64,000 nt of DNA from JAZOTM01 sp045657625. GTDB taxonomy: Bacteria; Bacillota; Clostridia; Lachnospirales; Lachnospiraceae. The notes beneath the pieces were generated by a model that worked only from the letters and a program-made list of their open reading frames with translations, was not told where the DNA came from and made no database searches. The stretch covers positions 1 through 64,000 of the forward strand of contig JAZOTM010000015.1 of assembly GCA_045657625.1 (NCBI GenBank), in the 5' to 3' direction. This document shows positions 24,704 through 34,336 of the stretch, one piece after another. Each line of letters opens with the position of its first letter. Position 1 is the first letter of the stretch. The translations under genes were made by a program, and so were the position numbers.

Positions 24704-25963
24704 TTATTCATAGCGCAGGGCATCTATTGGATTCATCTTGGCTGCTTTGTTTGCCGGATAATATCCAAAGAAAATACCAAAGGCCATGGATACCAATACG
24801 CTTACTACCACACCACTCAGGGATGGAACCCCGGGATAACCCATTAATTTCGACGCTAATAATCCCAAGCTCATACCAACCACAATACCAATTGCTCCAC
24901 CAATCAAGCAAATCACCACTGCTTCGGTAATAAACTGTAAGCGAATGGAGGTATTGCTGGCTCCCAAAGCTTTTCTTGTACCAATTTCTCTGGTACGCTC
25001 TGTAATAGAGACCACCATAATATTCATAACTCCAATACCACCTACCAAAAGGGAAATCGCGGCAATGGCTGATAAAGCCAATTGCAAAGTCTTCACCATG
25101 GATTCCGTTTCCTGAATCATTTGCTTCATACTATAGCCGTAAGCTTCATATGCATCGTTATCTATATAGTAAGTCTCATTTAGGCTTTTTGCAATGGAAT
25201 CCGCCAAGGCAGTGGCATCCGCATCTTCCTTTGCAATTGCTTCAAAACTATCATACAAAGCCGTACTGCCAGTCTGTGCAGTCACCGTTGCCAAGGGCAA
25301 GTAGCCATCTGTCACCAACTGCCCACTGCTTTGGTTGCTGAAATCCATGGCTGATTCGGTGTATTCATAAACACCAACAATGGTATAAGAATAGTATTTT
25401 TCATTTAAAATACCCTCTACCGTTTTTCCCAAAGCTTTGTTATAATCGCTTCCATAGAATTTTTCCGCATATTTATTGGAAACAAGAATCACCTTCTTTG
25501 TTTCCTCTGTATCCTGCTTATTAAGGGTTCGACCAGCCAAAATCTTTAAATTCTTTCCACTTAAGGCATGACTGTTATAACCCGTCAGATTTACCGTAGC
25601 TTTTTTTCCACTTTCTGACACTTCAATGGAACCCAGACTTTTTTGCAAGGCAATTCCCTCTAATTCATTTCCAAAGTTCTTTTGCAAATATTGAAACATC
25701 TCTTCGGAAAAATAATCCTTATCCTTCATTTCCCGGATACTCATATCATCTTCCGACATACTTTTTGTAACAACATAAAAGGAAATATTATTGGCTCCCA
25801 TCTCACTCATGGAACTCATAATAGAACGATTCATGGAATCTCCCACAGTCATAATTGCAATTACGGAAGCAATTCCAATAATAATTCCCAGCATGGTTAA
25901 CACAGTTCTGATTTTATTTGCTTTCAGCTCTGATACTGCAAGTTCTATATTTTCTAAGCTCAT
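24704..25963 (-). CDS. MacB-like ABC transporter permease (FtsX family)
   Basis: The protein has 419 residues. One N-terminal membrane span is followed by an extracytoplasmic MacB_PCD domain of about 240 residues, then three spans of the FtsX domain. The FtsX hallmark NIMVVSITERTREIGTRKALGA is present. The ATG overlaps the ATPase stop by 4 bases. With the ATPase and the HlyD-like adaptor it forms a type VII (mechanotransmission) ABC exporter without outer membrane part. Confidence 0.95.
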   Translation of the reverse strand: MSLENIELAVSELKANKIRTVLTMLGIIIGIASVIAIMTVGDSMNRSIMSSMSEMGANNISFYVVTKSMSEDDMSIREMKDKDYFSEEMFQYLQKNFGNELEGIALQKSLGSIEVSESGKKATVNLTGYNSHALSGKNLKILAGRTLNKQDTEETKKVILVSNKYAEKFYGSDYNKALGKTVEGILNEKYYSYTIVGVYEYTESAMDFSNQSSGQLVTDGYLPLATVTAQTGSTALYDSFEAIAKEDADATALADSIAKSLNETYYIDNDAYEAYGYSMKQMIQETESMVKTLQLALSAIAAISLLVGGIGVMNIMVVSITERTREIGTRKALGASNTSIRLQFITEAVVICLIGGAIGIVVGMSLGLLASKLMGYPGVPSLSGVVVSVLVSMAFGIFFGYYPANKAAKMNPIDALRYE

Positions 25964-26700
25964 ACTGCTATATTACCCTTTCTGCCACGATATTCATCAT
26001 AAAGGGACCCACGTCGTTCCCCGATGATATTGCCATCCTTTAGTGTTAAAATACGTTCGGTTTCTTCCGCCAACTCATTGGAATGAGTAATCAATACAAT
26101 GGTGATTCCGGAATCATGCAGTTCATGAAACAAATCCATAATCAATCGTCCGGTTTTTGAATCCAAAGCCCCTGTAGGCTCATCTGCCAAAATCAGGGAA
26201 GGTTTATTTCCCAAGGCTCTGGCTATAGCCACACGTTGCTTTTGACCTCCGGAGAGCTCATCCGGGGTATGATGCATACGTTCTCCCATACCTACCATGG
26301 TCAACAATTCCTTGGCCCGTAGCTCTCTTTCCCCTTTTTTCACCCCTGCATAATACATGGGCAGTTCCACATTTTTTAAAGCACTGCTTCTTGGAATCAA
26401 ATTATAGGTTTGAAATACAAATCCAATTTCCCGATTTCGAATTTGAGAAAGTTCATAATCCTTGGCATGACAAACATCTACACCATTCAAGAAATAGGAA
26501 CCTTCTGTAGGACGATCTAAAGCCCCTATAATATTCATCAACGTAGATTTTCCGGATCCGGAAGCACCTACAATAGAAACAAACTCACCGGCGTAAACCT
26601 GTAAGTCAACGCCATGGAGAATTTCCAGTTCATTTTCCATTCCAATATAAAAACGTTTATAAATCTTTTTTAAATCAATAATCAAATCCCTTTGACTCAT
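25960..26700 (-). CDS. MacB/LolD-type ABC transporter ATPase
   Basis: A 246-residue ATPase. Walker A GASGSGKSTLMN, Q-loop FVFQTYNLIPR, signature LSGGQKQRVAIARAL and Walker B LILADEPTGALDSKTG are all present and typical of the MacB subfamily. The start is an ATG 14 bases after the adaptor gene. It energises the FtsX-type permease encoded next. Confidence 0.95.
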   Translation of the reverse strand: MSQRDLIIDLKKIYKRFYIGMENELEILHGVDLQVYAGEFVSIVGASGSGKSTLMNIIGALDRPTEGSYFLNGVDVCHAKDYELSQIRNREIGFVFQTYNLIPRSSALKNVELPMYYAGVKKGERELRAKELLTMVGMGERMHHTPDELSGGQKQRVAIARALGNKPSLILADEPTGALDSKTGRLIMDLFHELHDSGITIVLITHSNELAEETERILTLKDGNIIGERRGSLYDEYRGRKGNIAV

Positions 26701-26714
26701 AGGACTCCCTCTCT

Positions 26715-28343
26715 TTAATAAAAACTGCTATCCGTTGTGGTCCCATCGCTGATGTCTGTTGGTATTACGACTTCCATGCCTTCCTCTAAACCGTCACCTT
26801 CAATGACTGTAACAGCATCCGTAGATAATCCTTTGGTCACTGTGATTTGCTTTGTAGTCTCACCATCTTTTACTTCCACGAAGTAATTTCCCTCAGTATC
26901 TGTCTGAATACAAGAATCTGATACCGCAAATACATTTTTTTCCTCCTGCACAGTAATCACCGCTTTTGCAGTCATACCACTGCGGAAACGACTGTCCACA
27001 TTTTTTACCTTTACTTTAATCTCATAATCTGTGCCTGTAGTTGTGGTAGAGCCTGTGGTACTACTGGTGCTACTTTCCTTTGGTGTAGGAGAAACAAAAG
27101 TCACTTCTCCTTCCATAGTATCTTCTGTTGCAGCCGCAACCGTAACATCCGCACTTTGTCCTGTTAATAAGGAACCGATTTGATACTGATCCACCACTGC
27201 GCTGATTACCATATTGTCAGGGTCCTGAATAGTAGCCACATCTTCTCCCTTGTAATTTGCTCCTTCCTTTACAAGAATCGCCGTTACTACTCCGTCTCTG
27301 GTTGCCTTTATCGTGCAAGCCTCAATCTGTTTTTCCAATTTCGCCACTTCCTCTTCCGGTGTCAAAGAGCTTTCGGAAGCGGAAATATTGGCCTGACTCA
27401 AAGATGTTTTGGATTCCTCTACACTTTTCTGCCCACTGCGTTCTCCGTCCGCCTTGGTTTCATTGGCCTTATCCAAAGTAGACTTTCCGTTAGATACGCT
27501 TTCATTGGCAGAATCTAAGGCAGCTTTGGCTTCACTTTCCTTGGTTCTTGCATCGGAAAGCGCTGTTTCTGCAGTGCTGACTGCAGTCGTGGCGGTGCTG
27601 TACTCTGCAGAGGCTGTTTCATAAGCGGATTTCAGGGATTCATAATTTTCTGCCGTGCTATCCGCACCTTCGTAAGCTGTTTTCGCCGCATCGTAAATGG
27701 CCTTTTTGCTGTTTGCTGCGTTTACCGCGGAATTATAAGCATTTTCTGCTGCCACACGATTGCTCACCGCCTGATTGTATTCATTATTCTTGTTGCTTTG
27801 ATTTGTAACTGCATTATTATAAGCGGTCTGGGCCTCATTGACACTGGCTGTATTTCGGTCATTGGTAATCTGCTGTTCTGTCACTGCAGAATTATAATTA
27901 CTCTGGGCTGTTGATACATCCAAACTACTTTTCTTTTTGGTATTGGAAAGAGTAAGTTGTGCATTTTCCAATTGGTTTTGTAACGAGGTATCGTCTAAAA
28001 CCGCAATCACATCTCCTTCTTTTACCGTATCTCCCACCTGCACTTCAATGGACTTCACGGTAGTATCTGTTACACTGCTTACCAATGTATCTGAATTTTC
28101 ACTTTGCAAAGTTCCGGATACAGTAACTGTTTTCACCACATCCTGTTTTGTCAGCATTTCTGTATATGTTGTAATTTCTTCTGTATTTCCTGCAATTGCT
28201 TTACTTGCATAGGTGGATGCGATTCCTCCCACCAATACTACAGTAAGTCCTAAGGCAATCCATTTCTTCTTTTTATTTCCATTTATCTTCGGATCTTTTT
28301 CTGTCTCATTCTTTTTTCCGAATTCCGGTTTTCCTATCTTCAT
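26715..28343 (-). CDS. HlyD/MacA-like efflux adaptor with long coiled coil
   Basis: A membrane anchor (about residues 25-45) is followed by a split biotinyl-lipoyl domain (VKSIEVQVGDTVKEGDVIAVLDD). Next is an exceptionally long Ala/Ser/Asn-rich coiled-coil hairpin of about 220 residues, then the beta-barrel and C-terminal domains. At 543 residues it is far longer than typical MacA (about 370-400), the excess being the coil. The ATG at 28343 has GGAGG 5 bases upstream; the frame is open further back. First gene of the exporter operon. Confidence 0.9.
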   Translation of the reverse strand: MKIGKPEFGKKNETEKDPKINGNKKKKWIALGLTVVLVGGIASTYASKAIAGNTEEITTYTEMLTKQDVVKTVTVSGTLQSENSDTLVSSVTDTTVKSIEVQVGDTVKEGDVIAVLDDTSLQNQLENAQLTLSNTKKKSSLDVSTAQSNYNSAVTEQQITNDRNTASVNEAQTAYNNAVTNQSNKNNEYNQAVSNRVAAENAYNSAVNAANSKKAIYDAAKTAYEGADSTAENYESLKSAYETASAEYSTATTAVSTAETALSDARTKESEAKAALDSANESVSNGKSTLDKANETKADGERSGQKSVEESKTSLSQANISASESSLTPEEEVAKLEKQIEACTIKATRDGVVTAILVKEGANYKGEDVATIQDPDNMVISAVVDQYQIGSLLTGQSADVTVAAATEDTMEGEVTFVSPTPKESSTSSTTGSTTTTGTDYEIKVKVKNVDSRFRSGMTAKAVITVQEEKNVFAVSDSCIQTDTEGNYFVEVKDGETTKQITVTKGLSTDAVTVIEGDGLEEGMEVVIPTDISDGTTTDSSFY

Positions 28344-28420
28344 GACGACCTCCATCTTTTTTCTCATAGATGCCATCATAAACTGAGATTCTGAAAATAA
28401 CATTTATATAACCTAAAGAT

Positions 28421-28430
28421 TTCTTAAGAA
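28421..28430 (-). promoter_or_regulatory. Palindrome in the exporter operon leader
   Basis: TTCTTAAGAA, followed on the minus strand by ATCTTTAGGTTATATAAATG. It lies about 80 bases upstream of the adaptor start and may be part of the response-regulator site and promoter. The fit is only suggestive. Confidence 0.35.
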
Positions 28431-28497
28431 AAAAGGTCATGAAATCGATGTGCTTTGCATGCTAATATGCTCACACTTTGATTTCATGACCTTTTTT
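28429..28497 (-). terminator. Bidirectional-type terminator after the acyltransferase
   Basis: An 18-bp stem (28429-28446/28480-28497) with GATGTG/CACAC pairing in the loop and T/A runs at both ends. It starts at the acyltransferase stop. Confidence 0.85.
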
Positions 28498-29495
28498 TAA
28501 GCCACTTCTATTCTTTTTTTCATATATTTCATTGCAAAATTGGTACTTGGTGTTTCAATAAGATAAAAAATGATACCTACAGAAACACTGATTACAAGAT
28601 TTAATCCAATTTCCAAAGCTCTGCTTTCCACGCGCCAATAAACAAATTCGCTCATGAAATGATAATATACCATTTGTGTTAAAAAGATATGATACGATGC
28701 TCTTCCAATCAACTCCAAAAATCGATTCTGAATTTGGAATTTTAAAAGTAAAGCAACAATCGGAACAATAAAGAAACTTGCCAACACACTGGTCCAAGTC
28801 CAATATCTTAAAATCAATGGTTCATAATCAAAATAATTATAGACCACCAAAAATGCCAAACCGATTACAAAAAGGACACCATACTCTCTCTTTTTTATCG
28901 GACGTTTGCCAAGCACCAAATAAGACCCAAATGCAATGACAAACAAAAAGCGGAAAATCAACAAACGGTAACTTCCAGCAGATAAATTATAGGAACGTTG
29001 CAAAATTTCATATATTAAATTTGCAAGCAAACATCCTACAAGTCCTTTAAAATCGTATTTCTTAATAATAAAGTAAATCACCGGAAATACAAAAATCAAC
29101 TGAATTAACAAAGGATAATAATAACTTCCCGGGCCCCAGCCACCACGCATAAAGCGATAAGTCACCTGAGTAATCCGAAATTTATGACCTTCTCCCAAGT
29201 AGTAATAAAACTCTTCAAATAAGAAGGCCACAATAAACGGCACCGTATAGCGCACGATTTTTCCATATATATTTTTTAATCCATAAGCCTCTTCGAACTG
29301 CGTAATTCCTCTTTTTTCAAAAGACTTAGTATATACATAGCCGGATATAATCATAAAAACCGGCACTTGCATTTTTACCCAAAAAGGAAATAAGTATCGT
29401 AACTCTTCTGCATTCGTCCATTCATAATGCTGAATAATGACAAGTAAAATACAGATTCCTTTTAGTACATCTATTGTATGGTTGCGTTGTTTCAT
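28497..29495 (-). CDS. Acyltransferase family 3 membrane protein
   Basis: A 332-residue protein with about ten membrane spans. The N-terminus TIDVLKGICILLVIIQHYEW carries the family's catalytic His region, and FWVKMQVPVFMIISGYVYTKS matches the conserved second motif. Members O-acetylate or O-succinylate surface sugars and peptidoglycan. AAGGAG precedes the ATG. It has its own promoter and terminator; no glycan gene is next to it, so the acceptor is unknown. Confidence 0.9.
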   Translation of the reverse strand: MKQRNHTIDVLKGICILLVIIQHYEWTNAEELRYLFPFWVKMQVPVFMIISGYVYTKSFEKRGITQFEEAYGLKNIYGKIVRYTVPFIVAFLFEEFYYYLGEGHKFRITQVTYRFMRGGWGPGSYYYPLLIQLIFVFPVIYFIIKKYDFKGLVGCLLANLIYEILQRSYNLSAGSYRLLIFRFLFVIAFGSYLVLGKRPIKKREYGVLFVIGLAFLVVYNYFDYEPLILRYWTWTSVLASFFIVPIVALLLKFQIQNRFLELIGRASYHIFLTQMVYYHFMSEFVYWRVESRALEIGLNLVISVSVGIIFYLIETPSTNFAMKYMKKRIEVA

Positions 29496-29535
29496 CTATA
29501 AACTCCTTCTTTGATTCCACACAGACAACTCATAC

Positions 29536-29565
29536 AGTATACTCAATTTTTTCCATAATTTGCAA
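29536..29565 (-). promoter_or_regulatory. Promoter of the acyltransferase gene
   Basis: TTGCAA (29560-29565), 18 bases, TATACT (29536-29541), about 40 bases before the ATG. Confidence 0.6.
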
Positions 29566-29579
29566 GTCCGATTTTTGAA

Positions 29580-30749
29580 TTATGACTTACTTGTCTCTTC
29601 CTCTGCTTGTTCTTCCGGCTTTACAATTCCCTTTCTTTCCTGTAAACGGGGAATAATAAATTCACGAAATACAAATGCAACGACTGCCGCAAATGGAATC
29701 GCTAAGAAAATACCGACTACGCCAAAAATCTTACCGCCTACTACAATGGCAATCAAAGTCCAAACGGCCGGTACATCAAAGGCATTTCCAAAAAGCTTGG
29801 GTTTTAAAATATAACCATCAATGGTCTGAATCACCACTGTCATAATTAAGAAAAACAATGCCTGAATCGGATTATTCAGGACAAGAATCAATCCGCCTAA
29901 GACTGCACCAATAATTGGGCCGAAGGTCGGAAGCAAATTCGTAACACCTACAATTACGGAGACCAATGCAATATAAGGCATTCCGAAAATTGCCATAAGA
30001 ATCGCATTTACAATTCCTACAATCAATCCATCCAATAAATCATATCCTACATAACGAAGTAAAATATCGTTGCAACGTGTCCAGAATACAGCCTGTTTTT
30101 TTACCACATCTTCCTTAATTAAAAGGTCTCGCAGCATCACAAAACTGCCAATCAGCTGCTCTTTTCCAAGTAAAAAATAAATGGAAAAAATAATACCAAG
30201 TAAAACATTTCCAATTCCTACGCCTACGTTATAGGAAGTATTGGCAATGCTGGCAAGACGATTTGGTAACTCGCTCAACACACTTTGTACCAAATCTGTC
30301 ACACGAGAAGTCACATCGGAAATATCCATGTGAAAGGTAGCAAGCAGAGATGCAAACTGATCCAAAAAATCCTCTGTATTGGTAATGTAAGTATCCACGT
30401 TTCCAATGAAACTGATGATACTTTCCACAAACGACGGAATCAGTGCAACAAATAAAAGAACAATCAATAAAATAATCAGAGCCAAAGAAATCACGACAGC
30501 CAAATTATGACGCAACGATTTCTTTTGCACCTTTGCCAAAATCTTGTCTTCGATAAAATTTACAACCGGATTTACAAAATAAGCAATTACAACACCTACA
30601 AAAATACTGGAGAAAATTCCAAGAAAACTGCCTATTCCGGAAAAAATAGGTCCTAAATTAACCAGAATCACATAAAACAAGACTGCCGCGCACAACGCAA
30701 CCGTATTGGCAAACCATTGTTTCTTCAAAAGTTTTTTTATTTTCTTCAT
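29580..30749 (-). CDS. AI-2E family transporter
   Basis: A 389-residue membrane protein with about eight spans. The family pattern is clear in VGVVIAYFVNPVVNFIED, GYDLLDGLIVGIVNAILM and GVTNLLPTFGPIIGAVLGGL. The family (TqsA/YdiK-like) is named for autoinducer-2 export, but most members have unknown substrates. The ATG at 30749 has AAAGGAG upstream. It lies 27 bases after queT in one operon and so is under the same preQ1 riboswitch. Confidence 0.9.
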   Translation of the reverse strand: MKKIKKLLKKQWFANTVALCAAVLFYVILVNLGPIFSGIGSFLGIFSSIFVGVVIAYFVNPVVNFIEDKILAKVQKKSLRHNLAVVISLALIILLIVLLFVALIPSFVESIISFIGNVDTYITNTEDFLDQFASLLATFHMDISDVTSRVTDLVQSVLSELPNRLASIANTSYNVGVGIGNVLLGIIFSIYFLLGKEQLIGSFVMLRDLLIKEDVVKKQAVFWTRCNDILLRYVGYDLLDGLIVGIVNAILMAIFGMPYIALVSVIVGVTNLLPTFGPIIGAVLGGLILVLNNPIQALFFLIMTVVIQTIDGYILKPKLFGNAFDVPAVWTLIAIVVGGKIFGVVGIFLAIPFAAVVAFVFREFIIPRLQERKGIVKPEEQAEEETSKS

Positions 30750-30776
30750 CTGCAAGCTCCTTTGGTTGATATCTTT

Positions 30777-31271
30777 TTAGTGTTCTTCCATACGAAAGAT
30801 TTCGTGTCTTCGTTTCCAAAGTGCGGTTTTTAAGATCATACCTAGGATACAAACGCTAATGATTTCTCCGGCACACACAGTAACCACCAAAAACCAGTAC
30901 GCATCCGCCATACCATAAGCAAATTTTAAAACCAGCGGAACAATGACCCCGTTGGAAATAACCGGTGGAAGTGTAAATAAGAACTTGGTTTTTCTAAAAC
31001 AGTAAGTTCCAATGGCTCCCAATAAGGTTGCCAAACTTCCAAAGATAATGTCATAAATCGCACACCCGGTAATGATGTTGGATAAAAAGCATCCTACAAA
31101 CAATCCGGGAATTGCAGCCGGTGTAAAAATCGGCAAAATGCAAAGGGCTTCCGAAATTCGAACCTGCACTGCCCCATTGGCCAGACCAAAGGCATTTACA
31201 AATACCGTCAACACCACATACAAAGCCGCAATCATGGCTCCCTGACAAATTAATAACACTTTCTTATTCAT
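30777..31271 (-). CDS. queT: QueT family queuosine-precursor transporter
   Basis: A 164-residue S-component (ECF-type) membrane protein with about five spans. VQVRISEALCILPIFTPAAIPGLFVGCFLSN matches QueT closely. It takes up preQ1 or a related 7-deazaguanine for tRNA queuosine. A preQ1-I riboswitch overlaps its ribosome site, which independently supports the call. The energising ECF module must be encoded elsewhere. Confidence 0.95.
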   Translation of the reverse strand: MNKKVLLICQGAMIAALYVVLTVFVNAFGLANGAVQVRISEALCILPIFTPAAIPGLFVGCFLSNIITGCAIYDIIFGSLATLLGAIGTYCFRKTKFLFTLPPVISNGVIVPLVLKFAYGMADAYWFLVVTVCAGEIISVCILGMILKTALWKRRHEIFRMEEH

Positions 31272-31280
31272 TTTTCATTC

Positions 31281-31323
31281 TCCTTAGTTTTGTTTTACGT
31301 GAGGAGGGTCTCGAACTCACGGG
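31281..31323 (-). promoter_or_regulatory. preQ1-I riboswitch
   Basis: On the minus strand, the P1 stem CGTGAG/CTCACG (31316-31321/31298-31303) encloses TTCGAGACCCTC. The A-rich tail AAAACAAAACTAAGG then folds back and contains the ribosome site of queT. This is the compact H-type pseudoknot layout of class I. An extended -10 (TGTTATAAT, core 31329-31334) lies just upstream. Translational control by occluding AAGGAG is expected. Confidence 0.85.
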
Positions 31324-31404
31324 ATATCATTATAACACGAATGTATCCTTTTTCCTTTATTCATTTCCTCCAAAATGTCTATCCAAGAATCTGCGTCGGA
31401 TTCC

Positions 31405-32565
31405 CTACATATTAAGTGCAAAATTTGCGTAAATTCCGGCTTTTTCCAAGTTTCCTTTCGCTGCGTAACCTTCTGCAACCATTGCCAACACTTTCAGTTG
31501 CTCTTCCTTCGGCATTTCCTTTAAACGGAATATGGTCAAAACTGCAACCGGGCCAATTCCATTTTGCTCTAGCATGTCCACCAAGCCACTCCATTTTTCC
31601 GGTTCCTCTATGATGTTTTCTAACTTGGAAAACACCACTACCAAGCGACCGGCATCCAGCGTCTCCCATAGGGTACTGATAAACTTACCACCCTGCATTT
31701 CCGCATCATACACATTTAAAAGAATCCATAGCAAACCCAATCTCTGTAACACATCCGAAGAAGGCATAAACACATCTGCATGCTTCTCCTTGGCCTCTGC
31801 CAGCACTTCATATGCTTTTTTAAAATTCCCTTGGGAAATCAACGCTTCACACTGTTCCCAATAGGCTTTTGTTTCCGTCTTCTCTTCCGTACAAATCAAA
31901 GGCAACTCAAAAGCCTTCCAGCCATTCTGCTTTACCCATACCGTAAGCAGACGCTCACTTAACAATCCATACACTCTCTGGTTATACGTATCATAAGAGG
32001 AAATATCCAATCGTTTTTCTACTTCAAACAAAACAGAAAACAACCATTCTGCATAAGCATCCACCAAGTCTTTTTTTCCAATCATCATATTGCAAATATA
32101 AGTCTCGGTTCCACCCATAACTTGACGATAGGTTTCCAAGTACGCCGGATAAAGTTCCGCAATCACCGCTTCTGTTATCTGCAAATCTTCTACATGGTGC
32201 ATTTTCTCATACTGACCGGCAATGGTATCCTCAGAAATGACTTTTTTCTCAGGTAAAATCAAATCATATTCCTGCAGTATTTTTTCTATATGCTTCCCCT
32301 GTAAAATTCCATTTTCCGGATCCTTCATATAACGTCGATAATGGACCAATCCCGTGATATCACTTTTTTTATCATTCTTCCAAGCCCAATAAAGCGCCGT
32401 CAATTCACAGAAAAAAGGATTCTTTTCAGAAATATGATCCCCAGCATCATCCCTTTGCCATCCAAAATCCTCCTCTGCTAGGGCTGCTCCCACACGTATC
32501 GGACAATATTCAGTTAACTTTGGTGGTTCAAAAAAGCTATGCGCCGCAATATAGATTGTAATCAT
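31405..32565 (-). CDS. DUF4422 glycosyltransferase-like protein with helical C-terminal region
   Basis: Residues 1 to about 215 match DUF4422 (YIAAHSFFEPP, CELTALYWAWKN, GLVHYRRYM, ETYICNMMIGKKDLVDAY), a family found with capsule and exopolysaccharide glycosyltransferases. Residues about 235-386 form helical repeats resembling TPR (NFKKAYEVLAEAKEKH, GYAAKGNLEKAGIYANFAL). GGAGG lies before the ATG. It follows ribH by 71 bases on the same strand, which may be read-through or a separate unit. No other glycan gene is close. Confidence 0.75.
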   Translation of the reverse strand: MITIYIAAHSFFEPPKLTEYCPIRVGAALAEEDFGWQRDDAGDHISEKNPFFCELTALYWAWKNDKKSDITGLVHYRRYMKDPENGILQGKHIEKILQEYDLILPEKKVISEDTIAGQYEKMHHVEDLQITEAVIAELYPAYLETYRQVMGGTETYICNMMIGKKDLVDAYAEWLFSVLFEVEKRLDISSYDTYNQRVYGLLSERLLTVWVKQNGWKAFELPLICTEEKTETKAYWEQCEALISQGNFKKAYEVLAEAKEKHADVFMPSSDVLQRLGLLWILLNVYDAEMQGGKFISTLWETLDAGRLVVVFSKLENIIEEPEKWSGLVDMLEQNGIGPVAVLTIFRLKEMPKEEQLKVLAMVAEGYAAKGNLEKAGIYANFALNM

Positions 32566-32636
32566 ATTCCCTCCACACGGACTGTTTTCTTCCCTTTTAT
32601 TATAACCGAAGTGCTGTTTCTTGTATCTTTTTTCTT

Positions 32637-33101
32637 TTATGCCAATTCTCTTAATAAATTCACCATCTCAATGGCACCTTGCGCACACTCAAAGCCCTTG
32701 TTTCCCGCTTTTGAACCGGCACGTTCAATGGCCTGCTCAATGGTATCTGTAGTCAGGACCCCAAACATCACCGGAATTTCTTCCTGTAAGGATACCTGCG
32801 CAATTCCCTTAGACACTTCGCTGCATACATAATCATAATGGCTTGTACTGCCTCGAATGACTGCACCTAAGCAAATCACAGCATCGTATTTTTTAGAAGC
32901 CGCCATTTTCTTTGCGACCAACGGAATTTCAAAGGCTCCCGGCACGTAAGCCACTTGGATATCTTCTTCGGAAATTCCCTCTCTTCGTAGTCCATCCATG
33001 GCGCCACCCAACAATTTTACGGTAATAAAGTCATTGAATCTGGCTACCACAATTCCAATTTTAATTTTCTCTCCATATAAATTTCCTTCAAATGTTCGCA
33101 T
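32637..33101 (-). CDS. ribH: 6,7-dimethyl-8-ribityllumazine synthase
   Basis: Condenses 5-amino-6-ribitylaminouracil with dihydroxybutanone phosphate. The 154 residues show GIVVARFNDFIT, VPGAFEIPLVAKKMA, CLGAVIRGSTSHYDYV with the catalytic His, and GVLTTDTIEQAIERAG. Last gene of the FMN-controlled rib operon, 22 bases after ribBA. Confidence 0.97.
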   Translation of the reverse strand: MRTFEGNLYGEKIKIGIVVARFNDFITVKLLGGAMDGLRREGISEEDIQVAYVPGAFEIPLVAKKMAASKKYDAVICLGAVIRGSTSHYDYVCSEVSKGIAQVSLQEEIPVMFGVLTTDTIEQAIERAGSKAGNKGFECAQGAIEMVNLLRELA

Positions 33102-33123
33102 ATTCTCTATTTTCCTTTCTTTT

Positions 33124-34326
33124 TTATACTGCCTCTTCCTGTAAGATATGTCCCATCCGTTCCTTTTTGGTCTTTAAATAAAAAGAATCAAAGGGATTCG
33201 CCTGAATCTGAATCGGTACTCTTTCTACGATTTCCATTCCATAATCCTGCAGTTGATAGATTTTATCCGGATTGTTGGTGAGTAATCGCAAAGTCCGCAC
33301 ACCCAAGTCCCGTAAAATCTGCGCTCCTATATAGTATTCTCTGGCATCTGCCGGAAATCCCAAGGCGACATTGGCATCTAAGGTATCCATACCCTGTTCT
33401 TGCAGTTCATAAGCACGTAATTTATTTACCAATCCAATGCCGCGGCCTTCCTGTCGCATATACAGTAAAATTCCGCGGCCTTCTTTTTCAATCATACGTA
33501 GACTCTCTTCCAATTGCTTTCCGCAATCACATCGTTTCGACCCAAAGACATCTCCCGTCATGCATTCCGAATGTACTCTGCAAAGTACCTGTTCTCCTTG
33601 GCCAATCTCCCCCTTGACCAGTGCCACATGATGCTCCCCTGTAATTTGATTCACATAGCAATGCGCTCGAAACGTTCCATACTCTGTTGGGAGATTCACC
33701 ACTGCCGCCGGCTCTACCAACACTTCTTTTTTCTTTCGATATTCTGCCAAATCTTCAATGGTTAAAAAAGGAATTTCCATTTTTTCTGCCAGAGAAATCA
33801 AAGCTTCTTTTCTCATCATCCGGCCATCTTCCGCCATAATTTCACAACAAAGACCACACTCCTTTAAGCCGGCTAAACGCAACAAATCCACCGTAGCTTC
33901 CGTATGTCCGCGACGCACTAACACACCTCCCTGTTTTGCCAGCAACGGAAACATATGCCCCGGTCTACGAAAATCTGCCGAAGTGCTTCCCTCCATAGTT
34001 GCCATTCTGGCTGTATAAGCCCGTTCTTCTGCAGAAATCCCGGTGGTGGTGTTTTTGTGATCAATGGAAACCAAAAAAGCGGTTTCATGATTGTCCTCAT
34101 TTTTTTCTACCATAGGGGATAAGTGCAATTTTTCCGCATATGTTTCACTCATAGGCATACAAATCAACCCTTTTCCATAGCTAGCCATAGCATTCATGGT
34201 TTCTCTGGTCACCGATTCTGCTGCACAAATAAAATCTCCTTCGTTTTCACGATTCGCATCATCCATAACCAAAATCAATTTGCCCTCTCGCAACGCTTGT
34301 AATGCTTGTTCTACTCTTTCTTCCAT
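33124..34326 (-). CDS. ribBA: Bifunctional DHBP synthase / GTP cyclohydrolase II
   Basis: The N-terminal half is RibB (DDANRENEGDFICAAE, RRGHTEATVDLLRLAG) and makes dihydroxybutanone phosphate from ribulose 5-phosphate. The C-terminal half is RibA, with the zinc site CRVHSECMTGDVFGSKRCDCG and the catalytic region YMRQEGRGIGL. The ATG at 34326 follows AGGAGG; an upstream ATG lies inside ribE. 400 residues is normal for RibBA. Confidence 0.97.
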   Translation of the reverse strand: MEERVEQALQALREGKLILVMDDANRENEGDFICAAESVTRETMNAMASYGKGLICMPMSETYAEKLHLSPMVEKNEDNHETAFLVSIDHKNTTTGISAEERAYTARMATMEGSTSADFRRPGHMFPLLAKQGGVLVRRGHTEATVDLLRLAGLKECGLCCEIMAEDGRMMRKEALISLAEKMEIPFLTIEDLAEYRKKKEVLVEPAAVVNLPTEYGTFRAHCYVNQITGEHHVALVKGEIGQGEQVLCRVHSECMTGDVFGSKRCDCGKQLEESLRMIEKEGRGILLYMRQEGRGIGLVNKLRAYELQEQGMDTLDANVALGFPADAREYYIGAQILRDLGVRTLRLLTNNPDKIYQLQDYGMEIVERVPIQIQANPFDSFYLKTKKERMGHILQEEAV

Positions 34327-34336
34327 CTGTATCCTC

